Assembly: GCA_965120355.1 (NCBI GenBank) | Contig: CBCPMX010000048.1 | Location: 1 to 20,697, forward strand | Direction of reading: 5' to 3' | Length of the DNA stretch: 20,697 bases | Source: CBCPMX01 sp965120355 | Lineage (GTDB): Bacteria; Bacillota; Clostridia; Oscillospirales; Oscillospiraceae | Shown: piece by piece, positions 13,977 to 20,697 of the stretch | Position numbering within the stretch: position 1 is the stretch's first letter | How the letters are laid out: every line of letters starts with the position of its first letter | Made by a program: the position numbers and the translations under genes | Notes under the pieces: model-generated | Database searches by the model: none | The model's input: the letters and a program-made list of their open reading frames with translations, nothing else | Told to the model about the DNA's origin: nothing

Positions 13977-14591
13977 ATGAAGCTGAAAAAATGGGAAATT
14001 GCACTGATGGTTGCTATGGCCGTTGCGATCTGCTGCGGCGCGGTGGCAAGCCGCCAACAGGCGGCCCTGTCTGAAAAGCTGATCCGATTGCATGTGGTTG
14101 CCAACTCTGACACCCAGGAAGATCAGGCAGTAAAATTGATGGTGCGGGATGATATTCTGGCGGCGGCGGAGCCGTGGCTGGCGGAAGCCGCCGATGCAGC
14201 CGAGGCGGAGACAATCCTCCGCAGCCACTTGGAGGATCTGCAAGCTGTTGCAGAAGCACGGCTGGCTGCCGAAGATGCGGCGGCCCCTGTGACGGTGACG
14301 CTTCAGGAAGAGCAATTTCCGCAGCGGGATTATGATACCTTCTCCCTGCCATCCGGAAGCTATTTGGCGCTGCGTGTGACAATCGGAGAAGGGGAGGGGC
14401 ACAACTGGTGGTGCGTCGTCTTTCCGTCTCTGTGCCTGGCGGCCACCACGGAAGATTTCTATACGGCCGCTGCATCGGCTGGGTTGACAGACGGCGAGGT
14501 GGCGCTGATTACGGCGGACGAGGGCACGTATGTATTAAAATTTAAAATGGTGGAATGGGTGCAACGGTTTATGCAGTTGTTTCAATCATAG
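13977..14591 (+). CDS. spoIIR: stage II sporulation protein R
   Basis: SpoIIR is made in the forespore under sigma-F, secreted into the intermembrane space, and activates the protease SpoIIGA, which matures pro-sigma-E in the mother cell. The 204-residue protein has one N-terminal membrane/signal segment (about 6-25), then the family motif KLIRLHVVANSDTQEDQAVK (34-53) and GHNWWCVVFPSLCLA (141-155). ATG 13977 is the natural start; a GTG three codons earlier is possible. Neither has a visible Shine-Dalgarno sequence, since the preceding bases are the T6 and hairpin of the upstream element. A very weak forespore-type match (TGAATA 13876-13881, 16 nt, CAAACTT 13898-13904) lies inside that element. 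A strong palindrome follows the gene. Confidence 0.95.
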   Translation: MKLKKWEIALMVAMAVAICCGAVASRQQAALSEKLIRLHVVANSDTQEDQAVKLMVRDDILAAAEPWLAEAADAAEAETILRSHLEDLQAVAEARLAAEDAAAPVTVTLQEEQFPQRDYDTFSLPSGSYLALRVTIGEGEGHNWWCVVFPSLCLAATTEDFYTAAASAGLTDGEVALITADEGTYVLKFKMVEWVQRFMQLFQS

Positions 14592-14619
14592 GAAGAGCGC
14601 GTGCAGAGGGCCTGCGCCG

Positions 14620-14661
14620 CTGGGCGAATGATATTACATGGATGTAATATCATTCGCCCAG
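14620..14661 (+). terminator. 42-nt near-perfect palindrome after spoIIR
   Basis: The arms 14620-14639 and 14642-14661 are exact reverse complements (20 bp) around a GG centre. It starts 28 nt after the spoIIR stop and is followed by TTTGCATTT, a modest T-tract, so it is most simply the spoIIR terminator. The length and perfection are unusual, and on the opposite strand no T-run follows. Confidence 0.7.
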
Positions 14662-14829
14662 TTTGCATTTCCGGTCATTCAGATTTTGTGGTACCCTTTA
14701 TACAGGGGAGCGGATCAGTGGCCTTTGCAGCTGGCCGGAAAGCCGGCAGTAGGGTGAAGGGCTTTGACCGGGCCACATTGCAGTTTCTTCAGTGTGGAAC
14801 TATGTGAAATGAAAAAGAAAGGCGGATGA
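14662..14829 (+). other. spacer/leader before the lipoprotein gene
   Basis: This 168-bp stretch has no gene. It can fold two small hairpins: GCCGG-AAAG-CCGGC near 14735-14750, and CCACA (14773-14777) with TGTGG (14793-14797). No good promoter stands out; TTGACC at 14764-14769 has no matching -10, and TATACA at 14699-14704 has no matching -35. The start of the lipoprotein transcript is therefore unresolved. Confidence 0.35.
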
Positions 14830-16584
14830 ATGATGAAGCGTAATTTTGCATGGATGCTGATTGCCGCAATGCTGCTGACCTTGTTGTCTGCATGCAGCGG
14901 TACGGCGGAACCAGAAGCAACCACATCGGAAGCTATTGCAGCGCCTGTAGAAGAAGCCTCGGTGACGGCTTCCGCCGGGCAAGAGACCGAACCGGTTCAG
15001 GAAACCGCTGAAGAGCTTCAATCAGAGGAACCGGAAGATATGGAGGAGGCCGAAGCTGGAGAAGAAGTGATCATCGGACCGGACTACTACTATTTGCAGG
15101 AGGAGCCTCTGGAGGTTACGGTGATGTTCCAATATGCATTTTTCTTTGCCAGCTTCTTTACGGAAGGCTGGGGTGCGTCTCCCTGGTGGGACGCTCTGGG
15201 GCAAACCCTGAACTGCGAGTTTGTTTTGACGGAGGTGCCCAGTACATCATATCAGGAACGGTTGAATTTATCCATTATTGCTGGAGATACGGCGGATCTG
15301 CTGACAGCGGTGGGATCGTTTTATGCCACTGGTGCATCCGGCGCATTGGCGGACGGGGTTATCTATGATCTGAGCGGCTATCTGGAGGAATATGCGCCCA
15401 ACTACTGGGCGTGGATCATCAAAGATGAGGATACCCTGCGCAATATGATGACCGATGATGGGGAACTGCCAGTTATGTACAACATCATGACAGAGCGGGG
15501 GGAGATTTCCGACGGCCTATGGGTCCGGCAGGATTGGCTTGATCAATTGGGGCTTTCTATCCCGACGACACCGGACGAATTTTACGAAGTTTTACTGGCC
15601 TGTAAGACAGAGTTTGGATGTGAGACAGCCTATTATCAGATGATTACGGCGGACCCCAATGCAGTGGGCATTTCTGCCGAAGGCGTATGGAACGCGTTTG
15701 GACCGACAAACTTCTATGTCAAATTGGACGGCACTGTGGGATACGGTCCGTCGGAGGATTACTATTTCGAGTATCTGGCCTATCTGAAAAAACTGGCGTC
15801 GGAAGGTCTGTTTATGGTTTCAGATATGACGGACAGCAGTTCCAGCGACCTGTTTGCACAGGGCAATATCGCCATCAACGGCGATTCCGCAGACAATGTC
15901 CCATCCTATCTGGCCCTTTTGGAAGATGACAACGCCTATATGCGGGCCATGGCGGCTTTGGGAGAGCCTACAGAGTATGGGGATTTTCTGACGTATCTGG
16001 ACGGGGACAGCATTGCGGCAGCGACTCTGTCCGTTTCTACCGACTGTGCGCACCCGGAACTGATGGTAAAAATCATGGATTACTTGTTCACGGAAGAGGG
16101 ATCGTTGCTGGCCAGCTATGGCATTGAAGGACTGTCCTATGAAATTGTGGACGGCGAGCCGCAGTTTACAGATCTGATTGCCAACAATCCTGACGGACTT
16201 CCCGTCCGGGCTGCACTGGGGTATTACACAAATCCCGGCCTTTGTGGCTTGATCGCAGCCCATCGGACGGAATATCTGTATGAGGACTGGCAGCGCGAGG
16301 CCACGGAAATCTGGGCTTCTGCCTATACGGGCAATTCCGGGACGCTGCCCATTGAGGCGCTGAGCTTTACTGTGACAGAACAGGAATCCATCTCCACGTA
16401 TTTATCGGACATGATGACCTATATCAATGAGTTTGTTTACAGCGTCGTGTTCGGGGATACGGCGTTGACAGAAACGACAGTATCCGCCTATTTGGACACG
16501 TTGATGAACACGATGCACTTGCCCGAAATTCTCGAAGTATATACAGCGGCCTACCAGAGGTATCTGAATCGGTCGTTGGTTTGA
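14830..16584 (+). CDS. extracellular substrate-binding lipoprotein, LipO/YtcQ-like
   Basis: This is an ABC-transporter solute-binding protein anchored outside the membrane. The signal peptide ends in the lipobox LLSAC, so Cys22 would be lipidated. Residues 23-80 form an acidic Ala/Glu-rich linker, and the binding fold follows. The segment WVRQDWLDQLGLSIPTTPDEF is characteristic of the large LipO/YtcQ group, which mostly serves oligosaccharide transporters; the 584-residue length also fits. Aromatic residues are dense around 85-125 (YAFFFASFF, GWGASPWWDA). Two adjacent ATGs (14830, 14833) follow an AAAGGCGG site. No permease or ATPase gene lies nearby, so it is an orphan in this window. The substrate cannot be inferred. 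It converges on the SLH peptidase gene and shares a terminator with it. Confidence 0.9.
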   Translation: MMKRNFAWMLIAAMLLTLLSACSGTAEPEATTSEAIAAPVEEASVTASAGQETEPVQETAEELQSEEPEDMEEAEAGEEVIIGPDYYYLQEEPLEVTVMFQYAFFFASFFTEGWGASPWWDALGQTLNCEFVLTEVPSTSYQERLNLSIIAGDTADLLTAVGSFYATGASGALADGVIYDLSGYLEEYAPNYWAWIIKDEDTLRNMMTDDGELPVMYNIMTERGEISDGLWVRQDWLDQLGLSIPTTPDEFYEVLLACKTEFGCETAYYQMITADPNAVGISAEGVWNAFGPTNFYVKLDGTVGYGPSEDYYFEYLAYLKKLASEGLFMVSDMTDSSSSDLFAQGNIAINGDSADNVPSYLALLEDDNAYMRAMAALGEPTEYGDFLTYLDGDSIAAATLSVSTDCAHPELMVKIMDYLFTEEGSLLASYGIEGLSYEIVDGEPQFTDLIANNPDGLPVRAALGYYTNPGLCGLIAAHRTEYLYEDWQREATEIWASAYTGNSGTLPIEALSFTVTEQESISTYLSDMMTYINEFVYSVVFGDTALTETTVSAYLDTLMNTMHLPEILEVYTAAYQRYLNRSLV

Positions 16585-16673
16585 GCCGGCCAGTGTCTCT
16601 GCCGCATATGGCAGGGCATTTGAAAGGAGCGGACATACGGATTCCCTGAGAAATGGGAAGGCATTATATAGTG

Positions 16674-16701
16674 AAAGCCCCCGCCGATGGCGGGGGCTTT
16701 T
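16674..16701. terminator. bidirectional rho-independent terminator
   Basis: AAAGCCCCCGCC (16674-16685) pairs fully with 16689-16700 around a GAT loop, followed by a T-run on the plus strand (TTTT) and flanked by A residues that supply TTTC on the minus strand. It lies about 90 nt after the lipoprotein stop and 24 nt after the end of the convergent peptidase gene, and should end both transcripts. A smaller hairpin (CTGCC-GCATAT-GGCAG, 16599-16614) precedes it. Confidence 0.92.
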
Positions 16702-16724
16702 GCGCTGTTGATTGGGATGCCTGG

Positions 16725-19700
16725 TTACTCTGCCACACTTTCGGCAAAGCGAACCAGCATGGTGGCCAGCTCAGCACGGGTGGCAGAGCCGGCGGGGGAG
16801 AGGGTGTCCTCTGTGGTACCGGTCATCAGTCCAGTGGCCACAGCCCAGGCCATGGCTTCCTCGGCGTAGTCGCGGACACTGCCGGCATCCACATAGCCAG
16901 ACAGATCCGCAGAGGCGCTGACGTCGGCGCCAATACTCTGCGCGTAGCGATAGAACATGGTCACAGCTTCCTGACGGGTCAGCGTATTTCTGGGCGAGAA
17001 CGTGGTGTCGCTGGTGCCGTTGACCACTTCGGCGGCAGAGGCCCAGGCGACGGCGGTGCTGAAGTAGTCAGCGTCGGTGACATCCGTGAAGGTATCGCTG
17101 GATGCCGTCTCAGGTGTACCGGCCATCCGGAAGAGCACCGTGACCAGCATAGCGCGGTTGGTGGTGGTGGACGGCTCAAAGGTGGTATCCGTAATGCCGT
17201 TCATCAGGCCCATTTCCGTGACGGCGGCCACCGCATCGGCGTACCAGGCATTGTCCGGCACATCGGTGTAGCCGGTGCTGGTGCTGGCTTCAGCTGCAGG
17301 TTCTTCGTAACCGTCCAGTACGGCTACCCATGCGGCATTGCTGATGAAGTTGAATTCATCGCGCTGATGGACTTTGTTGGTCAGGGTATTGGCAAAGAGG
17401 ACTACGTTCAGTGTTGCGCCGTCCTTGCCCTCGCCCTTGTAGGAGATAGCCTGGATGGAGTCGTTGAGGAAGTCCTCATAGTGCTCACCGTCGCTGCACA
17501 GGAAGCCCTCCAGCGGCTCTCTGGAGCCATCAATTTGAACCAGCACCTGAGCACCGTCAGGGATGGCGGCAAAGTAGCCTGCGCCGTAGCCATAGAGGAC
17601 GTCGTCGCCCTCGGCAACATAGCTGGCAGTGATGAGGCTGTTGGTGGGATAGGTCACATAGGCCAGAGCGTCCATAGAGGAGCTGCTGACAGTTTCGCGG
17701 ACAAGGTCTCCGTCTTCAAAAAGGGAAACAGCGGAGCGTATGGCGTTGGAGCCATAGCCGATATAGGCGGTACCGCTCTGCACGGCGGCCAAAGCCTGAT
17801 CGTCCAAGGCAGCTGCGCCGATGATCAGGTCGGCTTCGGCGGCGTTGTCGGTGACGGTGAAGCCCAACAGCTCCATAGCCTGCCGGTCATAGTTGTACTG
17901 ATATGCGCCGCTGACCAGCGTGCTCTTGACAAAGCCGGAAGTGTTGTCGGAAGGTTTGCCGGAAATATAGATCACAGGAGCCTTGGAAATGACGCAGGAG
18001 TCCGGCTCGCTGCCCTCTACGGCGATGGCGGAAATCAGATAGTCATCGGCTACGCTCTCATAGTCGGCATAGTCGCACAGGAAACTGCCCATGTAGTCGC
18101 CTTCGGTGATGAGGCTGACGCTCTTGCCTGCCTGCAGCAGGGCATTGACCGCAGCAGTGGAGTCCTCAGAGGCGTTGGTAATAATGACCTTGCCACCGGT
18201 CTCACCGGCAAAGTAGGAGGCGACAGTCCAGCTGCTGCTCTCGCTGCATGCGGCGGCGATCACTTCGTAGGCGGCAGGTTCGGCGCAGGTGATCATGTCA
18301 AAGCCGCGGGTATAATTGAAGGCAGTAATACCCTCGGAATAGAGAACGGGCCATTCGGTAATGACAGTGCCGTCGTATAGCACGCTGTTGGCCACACTGC
18401 GCTTGGCCTGGTACATGGAGATCACGGCCGTGCCGGCAGGATACTCCACACCGTCGTATGTAAACGCAGTGTCCGCGATCATGATTTTGACATCATTGCG
18501 GGCCAGGTAGGTCAGCATTTCGTCAGCGGCATCCAGATTGGACTGGTTTACGCCGTCCAGGGGGATGATGTAGCACTCGGGATAGAAGTTACCGTTCTGT
18601 CCTTCACCGTCGTAAACAGGACGGAACAGATCGGCTTCCGCACCTTCTACATCGTACTGGTCGCAGAACCACTGGCCCACCAGTTCATAGGCGTTGGAAT
18701 TGAAGTTGGTGACGCCGCGTTCAAAGATCTGAACCTGCGCGGTCAGATAACCTTCCTTGTTGGCGGCAATATAATCGGACTGACCCAGCTGACCGTAGGC
18801 CAGAGCCTCTACCATGTACTCGTCATAGGCGGGGACTTCAACAGTGTAGGCCACAGTGCCGTGAAGCATGGCGTACTGGGGCGTGTAGGAAGTGGACATG
18901 TCATCCCAGGGATCGTACCAGCAGGTCTGATTTTCGCCGTCTTCGGTGGTTTGTCCGGTGTAGCTCAAATAGTCGCGCTGGGGAATGACATAGCTGTTGT
19001 GGCCGTCATTGTTGGCGACGGCGGCAATGCCAAGGGCCTCTCCGCCGGTCATCAGGTGCTCGGCCAACAGGTCATATTCAAAGTTGGGCTCATGGGGCGG
19101 ATCGCAGGGTTCGCACTGGAAGGCCTGGACCCGGCCATGGAACTCCGTAAGGCTGACGGGATTCCACATGGAGATGAGCTGCGTCATGTTCTGAGTTTCG
19201 GCCTGGGTCTGGAAGGAGTTATCCCGGTTCAAATCAAAACCGCCGGAGGAGGTACGGGTCACATAGGTGCGGCCTTCGACGTTCTCTTCAGGGACGATAA
19301 TAAAGAATACATCGTCCAGCAGTTCGTCCACATCCACAGTCAACGTTTCAATGGTGTAATACTTCTCCAGGTCCACCACAGTGGAGACAGAGGCGGTGGT
19401 GCCGTCCTCATTCTCGCCTTTGATGTAGCCCAGATATGTGGCGGTGTCTGCTACCAGGTCAGGGATGGCCACAGAGCCTTCCTCGCCCACGGGACCCATC
19501 TGCTCGGCCAATTCAGCCAGACCTTCTTCGGTGAATCCGGTGAGCATATCATACTCAATTTCGCCGCTGCCGGCGGCAGCTTCCATCAGCATCCAGGTGA
19601 AGGCCAGAATGCCGTCGGAGGCAGAGACCTCATTGGAGTGAATATTGGAATACATCACAGGAACCTGATAGTCGGTCAGGGTACCGGCTTCGATCTGTGC

Positions 19701-20525
19701 CAGCACACTGGAGGGATCTTCTTCCGCCTCTTCAGTGAGCGCGACCCAATTCTCAACGGCTTCCCGATCCTTAGCCACAATCAGGTAGGGCATGTCCAGA
19801 CTTTCCAGGCCAAGATCGCCCTGGCTGGAACCCATGGAGAGTTTTTCTACGTACAAATCGGTGTTCTGCGCGGCAAATTCCACAATGGCGTCAATCTCTT
19901 CATAGATCTCGGACATGGTGTGGAAGCTGTCATAGGGGACAATTTTCACTGCGGCGGAACCCAGAACCACGTCGTCCTGAAGGGCCGTCAAGTCAAAATA
20001 CCCGCACACATCCAGGTAGCTGCCGCCGTTGGAGTGGGGCGCGCTGGCATCGGTATACCACTCGCCGGTCTGCCGGTTTTGGCTGTAAAAATAGATGCCG
20101 TTTTCAAAAGTCACGGTCAGGCATACCTGGCCGTCAACAGTCTCCACGCTGGTCTGAATATTGGAGAACAGCGGTGTGGAGCCGTCGGTGCATATCCAGC
20201 TGTCCAGAGGGCCGCCTGCGCTCTGGTTGGGATAGAGCTCAGCATCCAGATACGGCTGGTTCTCGTCCCGAAGCAGAGACCAGGTGACGGATTCCGCAGC
20301 TGCCTGGGCTTCTTCTTCCGTCATGTCCACGGGGATGGAGGCCTTGAAAGTCCGCTCCGTGGTCAGACTGATGTAGTTTTCACCGCCGTCATTGGAGGTG
20401 TTGACTACGCTGGCAGCTGGTGCATTGTCCTCAGCGGCGGCTGCGGGGACAGCGCATAGGCTCAGCAGGATGGCGACTGCCATCAACATCGACAGCAGCC
20501 GTCTAAGGGAAGTTTGGTTTTTCAT
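16725..20525 (-). CDS. secreted M14 zinc carboxypeptidase with three C-terminal SLH domains
   Basis: The start (20525, MKNQTSLRRLLSML) follows AAGAAAGGTGA; upstream in-frame ATGs lie in the promoter. The 1266 residues begin with a signal peptide, cleaved near AAAA-ED (31-32). The M14 peptidase domain spans about 200-600: zinc ligands His296 and Glu299 (NIHSNEVSA), substrate arginine Arg434 (FDLNRD), third ligand His463 (TEFHGRVQ) and catalytic Glu563 (YTVEVPAYDE). The Glu299-Arg434 gap is about 60 residues longer than in pancreatic carboxypeptidase. Residues about 670-1070 form an alpha/beta region I cannot assign firmly. Three SLH domains follow (1086-1136, 1146-1196, 1211-1263; LTRQE and ATRAE motifs in the last two), binding pyruvylated wall polymer. 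It is a wall-anchored exopeptidase trimming peptides outside the cell; the substrate is unknown. Confidence 0.93.
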   Translation of the reverse strand: MKNQTSLRRLLSMLMAVAILLSLCAVPAAAAEDNAPAASVVNTSNDGGENYISLTTERTFKASIPVDMTEEEAQAAAESVTWSLLRDENQPYLDAELYPNQSAGGPLDSWICTDGSTPLFSNIQTSVETVDGQVCLTVTFENGIYFYSQNRQTGEWYTDASAPHSNGGSYLDVCGYFDLTALQDDVVLGSAAVKIVPYDSFHTMSEIYEEIDAIVEFAAQNTDLYVEKLSMGSSQGDLGLESLDMPYLIVAKDREAVENWVALTEEAEEDPSSVLAQIEAGTLTDYQVPVMYSNIHSNEVSASDGILAFTWMLMEAAAGSGEIEYDMLTGFTEEGLAELAEQMGPVGEEGSVAIPDLVADTATYLGYIKGENEDGTTASVSTVVDLEKYYTIETLTVDVDELLDDVFFIIVPEENVEGRTYVTRTSSGGFDLNRDNSFQTQAETQNMTQLISMWNPVSLTEFHGRVQAFQCEPCDPPHEPNFEYDLLAEHLMTGGEALGIAAVANNDGHNSYVIPQRDYLSYTGQTTEDGENQTCWYDPWDDMSTSYTPQYAMLHGTVAYTVEVPAYDEYMVEALAYGQLGQSDYIAANKEGYLTAQVQIFERGVTNFNSNAYELVGQWFCDQYDVEGAEADLFRPVYDGEGQNGNFYPECYIIPLDGVNQSNLDAADEMLTYLARNDVKIMIADTAFTYDGVEYPAGTAVISMYQAKRSVANSVLYDGTVITEWPVLYSEGITAFNYTRGFDMITCAEPAAYEVIAAACSESSSWTVASYFAGETGGKVIITNASEDSTAAVNALLQAGKSVSLITEGDYMGSFLCDYADYESVADDYLISAIAVEGSEPDSCVISKAPVIYISGKPSDNTSGFVKSTLVSGAYQYNYDRQAMELLGFTVTDNAAEADLIIGAAALDDQALAAVQSGTAYIGYGSNAIRSAVSLFEDGDLVRETVSSSSMDALAYVTYPTNSLITASYVAEGDDVLYGYGAGYFAAIPDGAQVLVQIDGSREPLEGFLCSDGEHYEDFLNDSIQAISYKGEGKDGATLNVVLFANTLTNKVHQRDEFNFISNAAWVAVLDGYEEPAAEASTSTGYTDVPDNAWYADAVAAVTEMGLMNGITDTTFEPSTTTNRAMLVTVLFRMAGTPETASSDTFTDVTDADYFSTAVAWASAAEVVNGTSDTTFSPRNTLTRQEAVTMFYRYAQSIGADVSASADLSGYVDAGSVRDYAEEAMAWAVATGLMTGTTEDTLSPAGSATRAELATMLVRFAESVAE

Positions 20526-20603
20526 GCTCTTCACCTTTCTTTTCGTATTGCAGAAGTGCAAAAATGAATAATATCCGCATGAAAACGAATATTCATGTAA
20601 AAA

Positions 20604-20632
20604 AAGATAGCACTCCATTTTGGAATTGTCAA
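20604..20632 (-). promoter_or_regulatory. sigma-A promoter of the SLH peptidase gene
   Basis: On the minus strand TTGACA (20627-20632) lies 17 nt from TATCTT (20604-20609), with a TG extension (TGCTATCTT). Transcription should begin near 20597, giving a leader of about 72 nt that contains A+T-rich sequence and the AAGAAAGGTGA ribosome binding site. A direct repeat begins 9 nt upstream of the -35 element. Confidence 0.88.
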
Positions 20633-20640
20633 GAAACAAG

Positions 20641-20656
20641 GTGTACAGAGTGTACA
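20641..20656. repeat. tandem GTGTACA direct repeat upstream of the SLH peptidase promoter
   Basis: GTGTACA occurs at 20641-20647 and again at 20650-20656, with a 9-nt period. The core TGTACA is itself palindromic. The second copy overlaps the 5' arm of the large hairpin at the right edge. Relative to the promoter the repeats fall at about -45 to -60, the position of an activator site, but no regulator gene is present to support that. Confidence 0.55.
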
Positions 20657-20697
20657 TGTCCGGCAACTGCCAATCAGGCAGATTTGCCGGACATGTA
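20653..20697. repeat. long inverted repeat (hairpin) at the right window edge
   Basis: The arms 20653-20666 and 20684-20697 are perfect 14-nt complements (outer stem TACATGTCCGGCAA), with an inner stem CTGCC (20667-20671) and GGCAG (20677-20681) around AATCA. The outer arm ends exactly at the window end and could extend further. No T-run is visible on the minus side. It may be the terminator of a gene beyond the window, or a dispersed palindromic element. Confidence 0.75.

Noticed and set aside
14681..14720. GTGGTACC resembling the T-box core sequence before the lipoprotein gene
   Set aside because: No stem I or specifier loop, no following antiterminator/terminator pair, and the downstream gene is not an aminoacyl-tRNA or amino-acid gene. 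A chance match is more likely.
14700..14829. Hairpins before the lipoprotein considered as a riboswitch (c-di-GMP, cobalamin, THF)
   Set aside because: None of the conserved core sequences of these classes could be placed; only two short local hairpins are supported.
16653..18380. Plus-strand open frame of 575 codons opposite the SLH peptidase
   Set aside because: Its composition (Gly, Ala, Val, His) is that of an antisense shadow. It runs through the terminator hairpin at its start and has no ribosome binding site.
18861..20459. Second long plus-strand frame opposite the SLH peptidase
   Set aside because: Same reasoning: the minus strand gives a continuous signal peptide-M14-SLH protein with its catalytic residues in place.
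20526..20666. Longer N-terminus of the SLH peptidase starting at 20666
   Set aside because: It would run through the TTGACA/TATCTT promoter and the right-edge hairpin and would bury the signal peptide; the ATG at 20525 has a ribosome binding site and begins a proper signal peptide.

Overview
The window looks like a stretch of chromosome from a Gram-positive, endospore-forming Clostridia, probably an Oscillospiraceae/Flavonifractor-like gut anaerobe. The grounds are SpoIIR (found only in spore formers), strong GGAGG-type ribosome binding sites, rho-independent terminators, a lipobox lipoprotein, a surface protein with three SLH domains, a bacterial V-type ATPase and G+C-rich codon use. The genus is inference; no marker gene here settles it.

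Layout. (1) Positions 1-390 hold a complete one-gene tRNA-Ala(GGC) transcription unit on the minus strand: perfect-consensus promoter, tRNA with encoded CCA, UUCG-loop terminator. A possible gene remnant lies at the left edge. (2) Positions 393-9049 are one minus-strand operon for a V/A-type rotary ATPase, transcribed in the order G-C-I-K-F-E-A-B-D. All nine subunits are intact, spacers are 6-36 nt, and there is an extended -10 promoter upstream and a long hairpin after the last gene. (3) About 300 bp without a credible gene follows, then a plus-strand pair with a 4-nt overlap: an Lrp/AsnC regulator and a class I aminotransferase, resembling the Bacillus yugG-yugH (alaR-alaT) pair. (4) After a hairpin come thrH, a DUF1015 gene and ispE, closely packed or overlapping. 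(5) A nested 95-nt RNA structure ending in T6 separates ispE from spoIIR, whose start codon directly abuts the T-run. (6) A 42-nt near-perfect palindrome follows spoIIR, then a large LipO-type substrate-binding lipoprotein with no transporter partners. (7) A bidirectional terminator separates it from a convergent 1266-residue secreted M14 metallocarboxypeptidase with SLH anchors, which has a clear promoter and an unexplained repeat/hairpin block at the right edge.

How the genes fit together. The ATPase would pump H+ or Na+ at the membrane. The aminotransferase/Lrp pair and ThrH/DUF1015 belong to amino-acid metabolism (alanine or related transamination; phosphoserine/homoserine chemistry). IspE serves the MEP isoprenoid pathway, and SpoIIR signals from forespore to mother cell. 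The lipoprotein and the SLH peptidase are surface proteins suggestive of peptide or oligosaccharide scavenging.

Most of the window is orthodox. The parts that most deserve a second look are the ispE-spoIIR structured element, the DUF1015-thrH pairing with its DGNHS motif, the odd N-terminal hairpin of the ATPase c subunit, and the repeat/hairpin block upstream of the SLH peptidase promoter. I did not find a phage, IS element, CRISPR array or clear defence system.
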